Positions 24,651 to 33,806 are shown, counted from the stretch's first letter. The stretch is 64,000 bases of DNA from Streptomyces longispororuber (GCF_024448165.1 NZ_JAMOLN010000023.1:1-64000); one strand, 5' to 3'. Translations and numbers: made by a program. The notes: a model not told the origin generated them from the sequence alone.

Positions 24651-24686
24651 TGTACGAGTGTACGCATCGTTGCGTACACCCGTACA
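24651..24686. promoter_or_regulatory. Operator spanning the SMR/TetR promoter
   Basis: TGTACGAGTGTACGCA (24651-24666) and TGCGTACACCCGTACA (24671-24686) are inverted repeats of 16 bp with one mismatch, around a TCGT centre. The inner half includes the -10 TACACT (minus strand) of the SMR gene. A TetR dimer or dimer pair bound here would block RNA polymerase directly. Confidence 0.7.
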
Positions 24687-24694
24687 CAGAAGTT

Positions 24695-26089
24695 CTACGA
24701 GACCGTGAACCAGGTCGCGCGGGACTTCTTCCACTCGTCGTGGGTGAGGTCCTTGGCCTCGGTGCCGTCGCCGTACAGGTCGGCGGAGCCGTCGTCGGTG
24801 ATCAGCTGCGCACGCTGGCCGGCCACGGACAGGTCAGGCACGGAGACGACCGACTCCCAGCCGCCCGGGTCGGTGGTCGGCAGGTCGGTGACCTTCGTCG
24901 GGGCGGTGGTGGCGACGCCGTCCCAGCGGTACAGGGCGTACGGGTCGGAGTTGTCGTCGGCGGCCCAGCTGCCGGCCACGATCAGGTACTGGTTCGCGGC
25001 GTTCTTGCGGATGTCACGGACGGCGAGGCCGCCGAGGTCCAGCTCGATGGGCGTGCCGAAGACGGGCGTCGAACCGCTCGCGACGACCTTGTCCATGTTG
25101 GTGACGGGCACGATCAGCGCCTTGCCACCACTCTTCGGCGGCACGAGCGGGGCGCGGAAGCCGACGTACGCGGTGGTGGTCGAGCCGGGCGCGAACTCCA
25201 GGCCCTCGACGTTGAACCCGTCGATCTGCTTGGGCACCTCGCCGTCGGCGGTGCCCGCGGCGAAGCCGTACCGGTTGCCGTTCGCCTTGTCCCACGACAC
25301 GAGCTGGTCGCGCAGCTTCTTGTAGGAGTGCGCGTAGGTCAGCTGGGTGGACGCGCCGCTGCCGCTGACCGTCGTGGTGAAGACGGTGTTGCGGTCGGCC
25401 TTGTACTCGCCGTCCTTGTTGTTGCCGAGCGAGCCGGTCCAGTAGATGAGGTCCCCGACCCGGGTGCCGCCCTCGATGTCGATCTCCTTGCTCGCGCCGA
25501 CCTTGGACGTCATGTCCCAGGTCTTCACGGGGGCGCCGGAGGCCGAACCGTCGTACAGGCGCAGCACGTTGGACTCGTCGTCCGCGACGACGACGTAGCC
25601 GCCGCCCACGTCGACCGCGGCGGACGCGTCGCTGGAGCCGGTGAAGTACCGGGTGCCGGACGGGTTCTGCACGGACTGGGAGGCCGCGTAGTGCAGCTTG
25701 GTGGTGGCCGTGGAGCCGCCGCTGCCCGTGACCTTCAGCGTCAGGTCGGTGTAGCCCTGGGCGCGCGCGGCGACCGACACGGTGCGGGTCGCGCCGGTCC
25801 CGCTGACGGTGACGTCGCCGGTCTGCGCGACGGACGTCTTGCTGCTGGCGGACGCCGTCACCGTGAGGGCGGAGGCGTCGGTCCCGCTCTGCGCGACGCT
25901 CACGGTGACCGTCGGGTCGCCGACGCCGCCGACGGCACCGCTGAGGTAGGCGTCGGAGAGCGTGATGGTCGGAGTGGCCGAACCGGCCGCGCCCGCCGGG
26001 AAGTTGCCACTGACGGCGGCCAGCGTGAGCAGACCGCCCGCTGCGGCGGCGAGCGCCGCGCGGCGCAGGCGCGGAGTGGAGTGCGGCAC
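24695..26089 (-). CDS. Secreted DUF3616 domain protein
   Basis: A 464-residue exported protein. The signal peptide is MPHSTPRLRRAALAAAAGG continuing to about residue 35. The next 110 residues are Thr/Ser/Ala-rich and look like an Ig-like adhesion domain; from about residue 145 a DUF3616 domain follows (SSDASAAVDVGGGYVVVADD, EIDIEGGTRVGDLIYWTGS, GLEFAPGSTTTAYVGFR). GTG 26089 has AAGGGA six bases upstream. A beta-propeller structure is likely; enzymatic activity unknown. It is transcribed alone. Confidence 0.82.
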   Translation of the reverse strand: MPHSTPRLRRAALAAAAGGLLTLAAVSGNFPAGAAGSATPTITLSDAYLSGAVGGVGDPTVTVSVAQSGTDASALTVTASASSKTSVAQTGDVTVSGTGATRTVSVAARAQGYTDLTLKVTGSGGSTATTKLHYAASQSVQNPSGTRYFTGSSDASAAVDVGGGYVVVADDESNVLRLYDGSASGAPVKTWDMTSKVGASKEIDIEGGTRVGDLIYWTGSLGNNKDGEYKADRNTVFTTTVSGSGASTQLTYAHSYKKLRDQLVSWDKANGNRYGFAAGTADGEVPKQIDGFNVEGLEFAPGSTTTAYVGFRAPLVPPKSGGKALIVPVTNMDKVVASGSTPVFGTPIELDLGGLAVRDIRKNAANQYLIVAGSWAADDNSDPYALYRWDGVATTAPTKVTDLPTTDPGGWESVVSVPDLSVAGQRAQLITDDGSADLYGDGTEAKDLTHDEWKKSRATWFTVS

Positions 26090-26196
26090 CGAGGTTCCCT
26101 TCGTCGACGTGATGTCGACGGAAGGTTCCGCTCCGCACCCCAACGCCGCGTGTCGATCACCGGTACGGCGGCCGAACGCCACACGGCCGATACGCC

Positions 26197-26231
26197 GATC
26201 GGCCCCGGCGGGAGTCCCACCGGGGCCGATC
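26197..26231 (-). terminator. Terminator of the suf operon
   Basis: GATCGGCCCCGG (26197-26208) and CCGGGGCCGATC (26220-26231) form a perfect 12-bp stem, 21 bases beyond the SufT stop on the minus strand. The loop can pair further (GGGA/TCCC). Confidence 0.75.
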
Positions 26232-26252
26232 ACCAGCTCGTACAGCTCGGAA

Positions 26253-26591
26253 TCAGACGTTGAAGCCCAGCGCCCGCAGCTGCTCGCGCCCGTCGTCGGT
26301 GATCTTGTCCGGGCCCCACGGCGGCATCCAGACCCAGTTGATCCGCAGCTCGTTGACGATGCCGTCGGTGGCGGACTTCGCCTGGTCCTCGATGACGTCG
26401 GTCAGCGGGCAGGCCGCGGACGTCAGCGTCATGTCGATCGTCGCGATGTTCGCGTCGTCGATGTGGATGCCGTAGATCAGGCCCAGGTTGACCACGTCGA
26501 TGCCCAGCTCGGGGTCGACGACGTCGTACAGCGCCTCGCGGACCTCCTCCTCGGAGGCCGGCTTCATCTCCACTGCCGTGTTGTCACTCAT
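26253..26591 (-). CDS. sufT: SufT/DUF59 metal-sulfur cluster assembly factor
   Basis: A 112-residue MIP18/DUF59 domain protein. VREALYDVVDPELGIDVVNL is the family signature, then IDMTLTSAACPLTDVIED with the conserved Cys and the end VWMPPWGPDKITDDGREQL. SufT-type proteins help mature iron-sulfur proteins. It is the last gene of the suf operon, overlapping sufU by ATGA. Confidence 0.92.
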   Translation of the reverse strand: MSDNTAVEMKPASEEEVREALYDVVDPELGIDVVNLGLIYGIHIDDANIATIDMTLTSAACPLTDVIEDQAKSATDGIVNELRINWVWMPPWGPDKITDDGREQLRALGFNV

Positions 26592-27046
26592 GCGGTCTTC
26601 GCCTCCTCCGCGAAAGCCTGCGCCGTCGCGTCCTTCCACGCCATCCAGCTCAGGAGGGCGCACTTCACTCGCGCCGGGTACTTGGAGACCCCGGCGAACG
26701 CGACGGCGTCCTCCAGGAGCTCCTCCATCGAGTCGTCCGGCTCGATCTGTCCCTTGGACTGCATCAGCTCCAGGAAGGTCTCCTGGATCTTCTGCGCGTC
26801 GGCCAGTTCCTTGCCGACCAGCAGGTCGTTCAGGACGGAGGCCGAGGCCTGGCTGATCGAGCAGCCCTGGCCCTCGTACGAGACGTCGGCGATGGTCTCG
26901 CCGTCGTACTTGACGCGCAGCGTGATCTCGTCGCCGCACGTCGGGTTGACGTGGTGCACCTCGGCGTCGCCATCCCGGAGACCGCGCCCGTGCGGGTGCT
27001 TGTAGTGGTCCAGGATGACTTCCTGGTACATCGAATCCAGCTTCAC
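26588..27046 (-). CDS. sufU: Iron-sulfur cluster assembly sulfur-transfer protein SufU
   Basis: A 152-residue SufU. Its conserved ligands are present: NPTCGDEI (Cys37, Asp39), YEGQGCSISQAS (Cys62) and ARVKCALLSW (Cys129). In Gram-positive bacteria SufU binds zinc and takes persulfide sulfur from SufS for delivery to SufBCD, replacing SufE. GTG 27046 begins MKLDSMYQEVILDHYKHPHG, the usual N-terminus. Sixteen bases follow the sufS stop. Confidence 0.95.
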   Translation of the reverse strand: MKLDSMYQEVILDHYKHPHGRGLRDGDAEVHHVNPTCGDEITLRVKYDGETIADVSYEGQGCSISQASASVLNDLLVGKELADAQKIQETFLELMQSKGQIEPDDSMEELLEDAVAFAGVSKYPARVKCALLSWMAWKDATAQAFAEEAKTA

Positions 27047-27062
27047 GTTCCCAGCCAGCCCC

Positions 27063-28319
27063 TCAGCCGAAGAAGTTCCGTACGTGCTCCAGGCCGTCGA
27101 CCAGAGCGTCGATCTCGCCGGGCGTGGAGTACAGATAGAACGACGCTCGCGTGGTCGCAGGAATTCCGTACCGCAGGCAGACCGGCCGCGCGCAGTGGTG
27201 GCCGACCCGGACCGCGATGCCCTGCTCGTCGAGGACCTGGCCCACGTCGTGCGGGTGGATGTCGCCGAGCGTGAAGGAGATCGCGGCGCCCCGGTCCTCG
27301 GCCGTGGTCGGGCCGATGATCTTCAGGTCCGGGACTTCCTGCAGCCGCTTCACGGCGTACTCGGTGAGCGCCTGCTCGTGCCGCAGGACGTTGTCCATGC
27401 CGATCGAGTTCAGGTAGTCGATCGCCGCCCCGAGGCCGATGGCCTGCGAGATCGGCGGCGTGCCCGCCTCGAACTTGTGCGGCGCCGGCGCGTACGTCGA
27501 CGAGTGCATGGAGACGGTCTCGATCATCTCGCCGCCGCCCAGGAACGGCGGCAGGTCCTCCAGGAGCTCCTGCCGTCCCCAGAGCACGCCGATGCCGGTC
27601 GGGCCGCACATCTTGTGGCCGGTGAAGGCCACGAAGTCGGCCTGCAGCGCCTGCACGTCCAGCGGCATGTGCGGGGCGGCCTGCGAGGCGTCGATGAGGA
27701 CGAGGGCGCCCACCTCCTGGGCGCGGCGCACGATGGCCTCGACCGGGTTGTGGGTACCGAGGATGTTCGACACGAGGACGAACGAGACGATCTTCGTCTT
27801 CTCGGTGATGACCTCGTTGATGTTGCTCAGGTCGAGACGGCCGTCGTCCGTCAGACCGAACCACTTCAGCTTCGCGCCGGTGCGCTGCGAGAGCAGCTGC
27901 CACGGAACGATGTTGGAGTGGTGCTCCATCTCCGTGATGACGATCTCGGTCTCGTGGTCGACCTTGTACGGCTCGTCGGCCCAGCCGAGCATGTTGGCGA
28001 CGAGGTTGAGCGACTCCGAGGCGTTCTTCGTGAAGATGACCTCGTCGCGGCTCGGCGCGTTGATGAACGCGGCGACCTTGTCGCGCGCGCCCTCGTACAG
28101 CGCCGTGGCCTCCTCGGCGAGCACGTGCACGCCGCGGTGGACGTTGGCGTTGTGCTGCTCGTAGTACTCCGTCAGGACGTCGAGGACCTGGCGCGGCGTC
28201 TGGCTGGTCGCCGCGTTGTCCAGGTACACGAGCTTCTTGCCGTCGTGGAGCACCCGGTCGAGGATCGGGAAGTCCTTGCGGATCGCCTCGGTGTCGAGGA
28301 GGCCCGGCAGCTGTGTCAC
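27063..28319 (-). CDS. sufS: Cysteine desulfurase SufS
   Basis: A 418-residue group II cysteine desulfurase. The PLP lysine is in DFVAFTGHKMCGPTGIG and the catalytic cysteine in VRVGHHCARPVC. It removes sulfur from cysteine and passes it to SufU. YLDNAATSQTPRQVLD is the characteristic N-terminal motif. The GTG start overlaps the sufC stop (GTGA). Fifth enzyme-coding gene after sufR. Confidence 0.96.
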   Translation of the reverse strand: MTQLPGLLDTEAIRKDFPILDRVLHDGKKLVYLDNAATSQTPRQVLDVLTEYYEQHNANVHRGVHVLAEEATALYEGARDKVAAFINAPSRDEVIFTKNASESLNLVANMLGWADEPYKVDHETEIVITEMEHHSNIVPWQLLSQRTGAKLKWFGLTDDGRLDLSNINEVITEKTKIVSFVLVSNILGTHNPVEAIVRRAQEVGALVLIDASQAAPHMPLDVQALQADFVAFTGHKMCGPTGIGVLWGRQELLEDLPPFLGGGEMIETVSMHSSTYAPAPHKFEAGTPPISQAIGLGAAIDYLNSIGMDNVLRHEQALTEYAVKRLQEVPDLKIIGPTTAEDRGAAISFTLGDIHPHDVGQVLDEQGIAVRVGHHCARPVCLRYGIPATTRASFYLYSTPGEIDALVDGLEHVRNFFG

Positions 28320-29080
28320 GCGGATGCGCCACCCTTCACGTACTTGTCGTAGCCCTCGGCCTCGAGCTGGTCGGCCAGCTCGGCGCCACCGGACTCGACG
28401 ATGCGGCCGCCCGCGAAGACGTGGACGTGGTCGGGCTTGATGTAGCGCAGGATGCGCGTGTAGTGGGTCACCAGGAGGGTGCCGACCTCGCCGTTCTCAC
28501 GGACGCGGTTGATGCCCTCGGAGACGATGCGCAGCGCGTCGACGTCCAGGCCGGAGTCGGTCTCGTCGAGGATCGCGATCTTCGGCTTGAGGAGCTCCAG
28601 CTGGAGGATCTCGTGGCGCTTCTTCTCACCGCCGGAGAAGCCCTCGTTCACGTTGCGCTCGGCGAAGGACGGGTCCATGGAGAGCTTCTCCATGGCCTCC
28701 TTGACCTCCTTGACCCAGGTGCGCAGCTTGGGGGCCTCGCCGCGCACGGCCGTGGCCGAGGTGCGCAGGAAGTTCGACACGGAGACGCCGGGGACCTCGA
28801 CCGGGTACTGCATGGCGAGGAAGAGGCCGGCGCGGGCGCGCTCGTCGACGGACATCTCCAGGACGTCCTCGCCGTCGAGCGTGACGGTGCCGGAGGTGAT
28901 CGTGTACTTCGGGTGACCCGCGAGGGAGTAGGCGAGGGTCGACTTGCCGGAGCCGTTCGGGCCCATGATGGCGTGCGTCTCGCCCTGCTTCACGGTGAGG
29001 TCGACGCCCTTGAGGATCTCCTTCGTGGCGTTGTCGGCCTCGACGGTGACGTGCAGGTCCTTGATTTCAAGCGTTGCCAT
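28316..29080 (-). CDS. sufC: Fe-S cluster assembly ATPase SufC
   Basis: A 254-residue ABC-type ATPase. Walker A is GPNGSGKS, the signature is FSGGEKKR, and Walker B is IAILDETDSGLD. SufC works in the cytoplasm with SufB and SufD as the SufBC2D scaffold; it is not a transporter subunit. Seven bases separate it from the Rieske gene upstream. Confidence 0.96.
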   Translation of the reverse strand: MATLEIKDLHVTVEADNATKEILKGVDLTVKQGETHAIMGPNGSGKSTLAYSLAGHPKYTITSGTVTLDGEDVLEMSVDERARAGLFLAMQYPVEVPGVSVSNFLRTSATAVRGEAPKLRTWVKEVKEAMEKLSMDPSFAERNVNEGFSGGEKKRHEILQLELLKPKIAILDETDSGLDVDALRIVSEGINRVRENGEVGTLLVTHYTRILRYIKPDHVHVFAGGRIVESGGAELADQLEAEGYDKYVKGGASA

Positions 29081-29087
29081 GGGTGCC

Positions 29088-29405
29088 TCAGGACTCCTGG
29101 GTGAGGGAGACGAGCACGTCGTCTCCTTCGATCTTTACGGGGTATACGGGGACGGGGCGCGTCGCGGGGAGGCCGGACGGCTTCCCGGTGCGCAGGTCGA
29201 ACGCGGAGCCGTGCAGCCAGCACTCGATCTGGCAGTCCTCCACCTCGCCCTCGGAGAGCGACACGTTCGCGTGCGAGCAGATGTCGTTGATCGCGAACAC
29301 CTCGCCCTCCGTCTGCACGATGGACACGGGCGTGCCGTCGAGCTCGACCCGCTTCGGGGTGTCGCTCTCCAGCTCGCTCAGTCCACAGGCGCGTACGAAG
29401 GCCAT
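29088..29405 (-). CDS. Rieske-type [2Fe-2S] ferredoxin in the suf operon
   Basis: A 105-residue ferredoxin of the dioxygenase type. The cluster ligands are Cys43-x-His45 (ICSHANVSL) and Cys62-x2-His65 (IECWLHGSAFD). A Rieske protein between sufD and sufC is a fixed feature of the actinobacterial operon; electron supply to cluster assembly is the likely role, not proven. ATG 29405 overlaps the sufD stop (TGATG). Confidence 0.92.
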   Translation of the reverse strand: MAFVRACGLSELESDTPKRVELDGTPVSIVQTEGEVFAINDICSHANVSLSEGEVEDCQIECWLHGSAFDLRTGKPSGLPATRPVPVYPVKIEGDDVLVSLTQES

Positions 29406-30586
29406 CAGACGGTGGCCTCCAGCTCGGCCTCGATCTTCTCGAGGAGGCGCGCCTCGATGTCGTCGACGCCGATCTGCTGGACCAGCTCGGCGAAGAAGCC
29501 GCGCACGACGAGACGGCGGGCCTCGTCGGCGGGGATGCCGCGGGCCATCAGGTAGAAGAGCTGCTCGTCGTCGAAGCGGCCGGTCGCGGAGGCGTGACCG
29601 GCGCCGACGATCTCGCCGGTCTCGATCTCCAGGTTCGGCACGGAGTCGACGCGGGCGCCGTCGGTCAGAACCAGGTTCCGGTTCATCTCGTACGTGTCCG
29701 TGCCCTCGGCGGCGGCCTCGATGAGGACGTCACCGATCCACACGGCGTGCGCCTCCTCGCCCTGCAGCGCGCCCTTGTACACGACGTTCGACTTGCAGTG
29801 CGGGGTGTTGTGGTCGACCAGGAGACGGTGCTCCTGGTGCTGGCCGGCGTCGGTGAAGTAGAGGCCGAACAGCTCGGCCTCGCCACCGGTGGCCGCGTAC
29901 TGGACGCGCGGGTGCAGCCGGACGACGTCACCGCCGAAGGTGACGACGACCGACTTGAAGGAGGCGTCACGGCCCACGAGCGCGTTGTGCTGTGCGACGT
30001 GCACGGCCTTGTCGTCCCAGTCCTGGACGGAGACGACGGTGAGCTTCGCGCCGTCGCCGAGCAGGTAGTCGACGTTGGCGGCGAGCACCGCGTCACCGGT
30101 GTGGTCGATGACGACGACGGCCTCGGCGAAGGCGCCCAGCTCGACGACCTGGTGAGCGAAGGCGGTGCCGCCCTCGCCGTGCACGGCGATCCGGATCGGC
30201 TCGGTGAGCACCGTCTCCTTGGGGACGGTGATCACGCCGGCCTTCTCGAACGCCGAGTACGCCTGCGCGGCGACCCGGTCGACGGGCTTGCCGGCCTTGC
30301 CGATGCGGGCGTCGTCCCGGCCGACGGTCTCGACGGTGACGCCGGCCGGCGCCTCCACGTCGACCTTGACGCCGGTGCCGGTGGCGACGGCGGTGCCGTC
30401 GTGCAGGCCGCGCAGCCGCTCCAGCGGCGTGAACCGCCACTCCTCCTCACGGCCGTGCGGGACCGGGAAGTCCTGCACGTCGAAGGACGGGGGCGCGCTC
30501 ATGCGCGTGGCGACGGTCGACTCTGCGGCCACCGCGATGGTTCCGGCGGTGGTGGAACCGGCCGGGATGTTCTGAGCCTCAGCCAT
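29405..30586 (-). CDS. sufD: Fe-S cluster assembly protein SufD
   Basis: A 393-residue SufD with the right-handed beta-helix core shared with SufB. Conserved parts: FPVPHGREEEWRFTPLERLR near residue 45, then LVDHNTPHCKSNVVYKGAL, and the C-terminal GHASATGRFDDEQLFYLMAR and GIPADEARRLVVRGFF. It partners SufB on the scaffold. Separated from sufB by 61 bases without a terminator. Confidence 0.95.
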   Translation of the reverse strand: MAEAQNIPAGSTTAGTIAVAAESTVATRMSAPPSFDVQDFPVPHGREEEWRFTPLERLRGLHDGTAVATGTGVKVDVEAPAGVTVETVGRDDARIGKAGKPVDRVAAQAYSAFEKAGVITVPKETVLTEPIRIAVHGEGGTAFAHQVVELGAFAEAVVVIDHTGDAVLAANVDYLLGDGAKLTVVSVQDWDDKAVHVAQHNALVGRDASFKSVVVTFGGDVVRLHPRVQYAATGGEAELFGLYFTDAGQHQEHRLLVDHNTPHCKSNVVYKGALQGEEAHAVWIGDVLIEAAAEGTDTYEMNRNLVLTDGARVDSVPNLEIETGEIVGAGHASATGRFDDEQLFYLMARGIPADEARRLVVRGFFAELVQQIGVDDIEARLLEKIEAELEATV

Positions 30587-30647
30587 GGCTGTCGTAGCGC
30601 TCGCTTTCTTACGTAAGGGGGCTGATGGAGACGTCAGTCGACCGGGG

Positions 30648-32072
30648 TCAGCCGACCGACCCTTCCATCTGCAGCTCGATCAGCCGGTTGAGCTCGAGGG
30701 CGTACTCCATGGGCAGCTCCTTGGCGATCGGCTCCACGAAGCCGCGCACGATCATCGCCATGGCCTCGAACTCGCTCAGTCCGCGGCTCATCAGGTAGAA
30801 GAGCTGGTCCTCGGAGACCTTGGAGACGGTCGCCTCGTGCCCCATGGACACGTCGTCCTCGCGGACGTCGACGTACGGGTACGTGTCGGAGCGGGAGATC
30901 GTGTCGACGAGCAGCGCGTCGCACAGCACGTTCGACTTCGATCCGGCGGCGCCCTCGCCGATCTCGACGAGACCGCGGTAGGAGGTGCGGCCACCGCCGC
31001 GCGCCACGGACTTCGAGACGATGTTCGACGACGTGTTCGGCGCCATGTGGACCATCTTGGAGCCGGCGTCCTGGTGCTGGCCCTCGCCCGCGAAGGCGAT
31101 GGAGAGCGTCTCACCCTTGGCGTGCTCGCCCATCAGGTAGACGGCCGGGTACTTCATGGTGACCTTGGAACCGATGTTGCCGTCGATCCACTCCATGGTC
31201 GCGCCCTCGTACGCCACGGCGCGCTTGGTGACCAGGTTGTAGACGTTGTTCGACCAGTTCTGGATCGTCGTGTAGCGGCAGCGGGCGCCCTTCTTCACGA
31301 TGATCTCGACGACCGCGGAGTGCAGCGAGTCCGACTTGTAGATCGGCGCGGTGCAGCCCTCGACGTAGTGGACGTAGGCGTCCTCGTCGACGATGATCAG
31401 CGTCCGCTCGAACTGGCCCATGTTCTCCGTGTTGATACGGAAGTAGGCCTGGAGCGGGATCTCGACGTGCACGCCCTTCGGCACGTAGATGAAGGAGCCG
31501 CCCGACCACACCGCGGAGTTCAGCGACGCGAACTTGTTGTCGCCGACCGGGATGACCGTGCCGAAGTACTCCTTGAAGAGCTCCGGGTGCTCCTTGAGGG
31601 CGGTGTCGGTGTCGAGGAAGATGACGCCCTGCTCCTCCAGGTCCTCACGGATCTGGTGGTAGACGACCTCGGACTCGTACTGGGCCGCGACACCGGCGAC
31701 GAGGCGCTGCTTCTCCGCCTCGGGGATGCCGAGCTTGTCGTACGTGTTCTTGATGTCCTCGGGCAGGTCCTCCCAGGACTCCGCCTGCTTCTCCGTGGAG
31801 CGCACGAAGTACTTGATGTTGTCGAAGTCGATGCCGGAGAGGTCGGAGCCCCAGTTCGGCATGGGCTTCTTCTCGAAGAGCTTCAGGCCCTTGAGACGGA
31901 GCTTGGTCATCCACTCCGGCTCGTTCTTCTTGGCGGAGATGTCCCGGACGACGTCCTCGTTGATGCCGCGCTTGGCAGAGGCACCGGCCGTGTCGGAGTC
32001 AGCCCAGCCGTATTCGTACTTGCCCAGGCCTTCGAGCTCGGGGTGGGCAGTCTCCTCGATGGGGAGAGTCAT
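30648..32072 (-). CDS. sufB: Fe-S cluster assembly protein SufB
   Basis: A 474-residue SufB. Recognisable segments: [20 protein letters not shown] near the start, [40 protein letters not shown] (conserved Cys) and [20 protein letters not shown] near the end. SufB is the main site where the new cluster forms. Its ATG overlaps the sufR stop by ATGA, so it is translated right after the regulator. Confidence 0.96.
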   Translation of the reverse strand: MTLPIEETAHPELEGLGKYEYGWADSDTAGASAKRGINEDVVRDISAKKNEPEWMTKLRLKGLKLFEKKPMPNWGSDLSGIDFDNIKYFVRSTEKQAESWEDLPEDIKNTYDKLGIPEAEKQRLVAGVAAQYESEVVYHQIREDLEEQGVIFLDTDTALKEHPELFKEYFGTVIPVGDNKFASLNSAVWSGGSFIYVPKGVHVEIPLQAYFRINTENMGQFERTLIIVDEDAYVHYVEGCTAPIYKSDSLHSAVVEIIVKKGARCRYTTIQNWSNNVYNLVTKRAVAYEGATMEWIDGNIGSKVTMKYPAVYLMGEHAKGETLSIAFAGEGQHQDAGSKMVHMAPNTSSNIVSKSVARGGGRTSYRGLVEIGEGAAGSKSNVLCDALLVDTISRSDTYPYVDVREDDVSMGHEATVSKVSEDQLFYLMSRGLSEFEAMAMIVRGFVEPIAKELPMEYALELNRLIELQMEGSVG

Positions 32073-32812
32073 GCGGGGTTCCTCCCGGCGGTGCTTGCAG
32101 ATGCGTTTTCAGTGGTCTTGGGGATGAACGTCGTGCAGACGCCGTCGCCATGGGCGATCGTGGCCAGCCGCTGGACGTGGGTGCCGAGGATCTGGGAGAA
32201 CATCTCCGTCTCGGCCTCGCAGAGCTGTGGGTACTGCTCGGCGACGTGGGCGACTGGACAGTGGTGCTGGCAGAGCTGCTCGCCTCTTTGCGGGAGGGGC
32301 GCGCTACGCGCCGTAGCAGCGTACCCGTCCGCGCTCAGGGCCTTCGCCAGGGCCTGGGCCCGCTCCTCCGGGGCCACCGCCTCGATCGCCGCCTTGTACG
32401 GGGCGGCCTGGGCGGCGATCCGGTCGCGGGCGAAGGCGACGACCGCGTCGTCTCCCCCGGCGTGCTCCTTGATCCAGCGGAGCGCCTCGGCCGCGAGCTT
32501 GTCGTAGGACTGGTCGAAGGCGTCACGACCGCAGTCGGTCAGGGCGAACACCTTGGCGGGCCGGCCGCGCGTGCGCGCTCCGTAGACCCGCTGCTCGCGG
32601 GGCTCCACGACGACGTCGGCGACCAGGGCGTCGAGGTGGCGGCGGACGGCGGCGTGGGTGAGGCCGAGACGTCCCGCGAGATCGGCGACCGTGGACGGGC
32701 CGTGGTCCAGGATGGAACGCGCGACCCGGTTGCGCGTCGAACGCTCACCGGTCGCGAGCTCTTCCTGAGGGGCCCCCGTGGGTGCCTCCTGAGCCTCGCC
32801 GACGTTTTTCAC
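32069..32812 (-). CDS. sufR: SufR-type Fe-S-dependent repressor
   Basis: A 247-residue regulator with a DeoR/ArsR-like winged helix ([20 protein letters not shown], residues about 40-60) and a C-terminal cluster site: Cys181, Cys185 and Cys198 in [20 protein letters not shown], and Cys226. SufR holds an Fe-S cluster and represses its own operon when clusters are sufficient. I place the start at GTG 32812 rather than the TTG at 32848: no suitable ribosome site serves either, but an AACAAT -10-like hexamer (32824-32819, minus strand) fits a leaderless mRNA from 32812, and the longer form would contain a TTA codon and the operator. Confidence 0.9.
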   Translation of the reverse strand: MKNVGEAQEAPTGAPQEELATGERSTRNRVARSILDHGPSTVADLAGRLGLTHAAVRRHLDALVADVVVEPREQRVYGARTRGRPAKVFALTDCGRDAFDQSYDKLAAEALRWIKEHAGGDDAVVAFARDRIAAQAAPYKAAIEAVAPEERAQALAKALSADGYAATARSAPLPQRGEQLCQHHCPVAHVAEQYPQLCEAETEMFSQILGTHVQRLATIAHGDGVCTTFIPKTTENASASTAGRNPA

Positions 32813-32825
32813 AACGCCATTGTTG
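32812..32825. promoter_or_regulatory. SufR operator CAAC-N6-GTTG
   Basis: CAACGCCATTGTTG is a palindrome of the form CAAC-N6-GTTG. From memory this is the SufR site described in Streptomyces avermitilis. It abuts the proposed GTG start of sufR and covers the likely -10, so binding would block transcription of the whole operon. Confidence 0.75.
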
Positions 32826-32881
32826 CGTAATTCCTCAGACCCTGACAAGCGGGCTGGTGATCGCCCTCGGTGCCGTGCGTC

Positions 32882-32899
32882 ACTTAGGTAGACCTAAGT
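32882..32899. promoter_or_regulatory. 18-bp palindrome resembling iron-box half sites
   Basis: ACTTAGGT-AG-ACCTAAGT is perfectly symmetric. TTAGGT and ACCTAA are the outer half sites of actinobacterial DmdR/IdeR iron boxes, but there they are 7 bases apart and here 2, so it is not a standard box. It lies 70 bases upstream of the sufR start and 118 upstream of the acetyltransferase. Confidence 0.45.
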
Positions 32900-32929
32900 A
32901 GACACCGGGCGTGACCTGCGGAAACGATC

Positions 32930-32943
32930 TTTGATCGATCAAA
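32930..32943. promoter_or_regulatory. AT-rich palindrome upstream of the acetyltransferase
   Basis: TTTGATCGATCAAA is a perfect 14-bp palindrome, unusually AT-rich for this genome, 74 bases upstream of the AAC(3)-like start and 117 bases upstream of sufR. A regulator site is likely; the protein is unknown. Confidence 0.35.
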
Positions 32944-33017
32944 AAGCCGAGGTCGTCCGGACGCCGCCCGCGGGAATCCCGTGGTGCCCCGGCCCCCTCC
33001 GCAGGGACACTCCTTCC

Positions 33018-33806
33018 ATGTCCACACCGCCTCCGACCGGCCCACTCGTCACCCGCGCCGCCCTCGCCACCGATCTGCGCACGCTCGGTGTCGAACCGGG
33101 CGAGACCCTGCTCGTGCACTCCTCGCTCAGCAGCCTCGGCTGGGTCAACGGCGGACCGGTCGCCGTCGTCCAGGCCCTGCTCGACGCACTGGGTCCCGCG
33201 GGCACGCTGGTGGTGCCCGCGCAGTCCGGCGATCTCAGCGATCCGTCGCTGTGGGGCGCGCCACCGGTACCGGCCGACTGGTGGGAGCCGATCCGGGCGA
33301 CGATGCCGGTCTACGACCCGGCGCTCACGCCCACCCGGGGCGTCGGCGTGATCCCGGAGACCGTGCGCACCTGGCCGGGTGCCGTGCGCAGCGCCCACCC
33401 GCAGACGTCCTTCGCGGCGCTCGGCCCGGGCGCCGCGGCTGTGACGGACGGCCACGCGCCCGACTGCCGGCTGGGTGAGCGCAGCCCGCTGGCCCGACTG
33501 GAGGAACGCGGCGCGCGGGTGCTGCTCCTGGGCGCCGGGTACGACGCGTGCACGGCCTTCCACCTGGCCGAGTACCGCATCCCGCACCGCCTGGAGGACG
33601 CGGGCCGGCCCGGCCCCGCGGGCTGGGAGCACGTCACGGAGGTGACGATCTCCGCGGACCGCTTCGACGAGCTCGGCGCCGCCTTCGAACGCGACACCCC
33701 GGTCGTCCGGGGCCGGGTCGGCGCCGCCGGAGCCCGGCTGTTCCCCCTGCCCGGCGCGGTGGCCTACGCCCAGAAGTGGCTGCCGGCCAACCGACGACCG
33801 GTCTAG
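33018..33806 (+). CDS. Aminoglycoside N(3)-acetyltransferase family protein
   Basis: A 262-residue AAC(3)-type (antibiotic_NAT) protein. Family marks: LVTRAALATDLRTLGV, GETLLVHSSLSSLGWVNGG, GTLVVPAQSGDLSDPSLW, and AHPQTSFAALG with the conserved histidine. These enzymes move acetyl from acetyl-CoA to the 3-amino group of aminoglycosides; many chromosomal members have weak or unknown activity. ATG 33018 has an AGGGA upstream. The TAG stop lies inside the CTAG that borders the inverted-repeat element at 33803. Confidence 0.88.
   Translation: MSTPPPTGPLVTRAALATDLRTLGVEPGETLLVHSSLSSLGWVNGGPVAVVQALLDALGPAGTLVVPAQSGDLSDPSLWGAPPVPADWWEPIRATMPVYDPALTPTRGVGVIPETVRTWPGAVRSAHPQTSFAALGPGAAAVTDGHAPDCRLGERSPLARLEERGARVLLLGAGYDACTAFHLAEYRIPHRLEDAGRPGPAGWEHVTEVTISADRFDELGAAFERDTPVVRGRVGAAGARLFPLPGAVAYAQKWLPANRRPV

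Noticed and set aside
32882..32899. Standard DmdR/IdeR iron box
   Set aside because: The half sites match but are 2 bases apart instead of 7, so I list it as an iron-box-like palindrome only.
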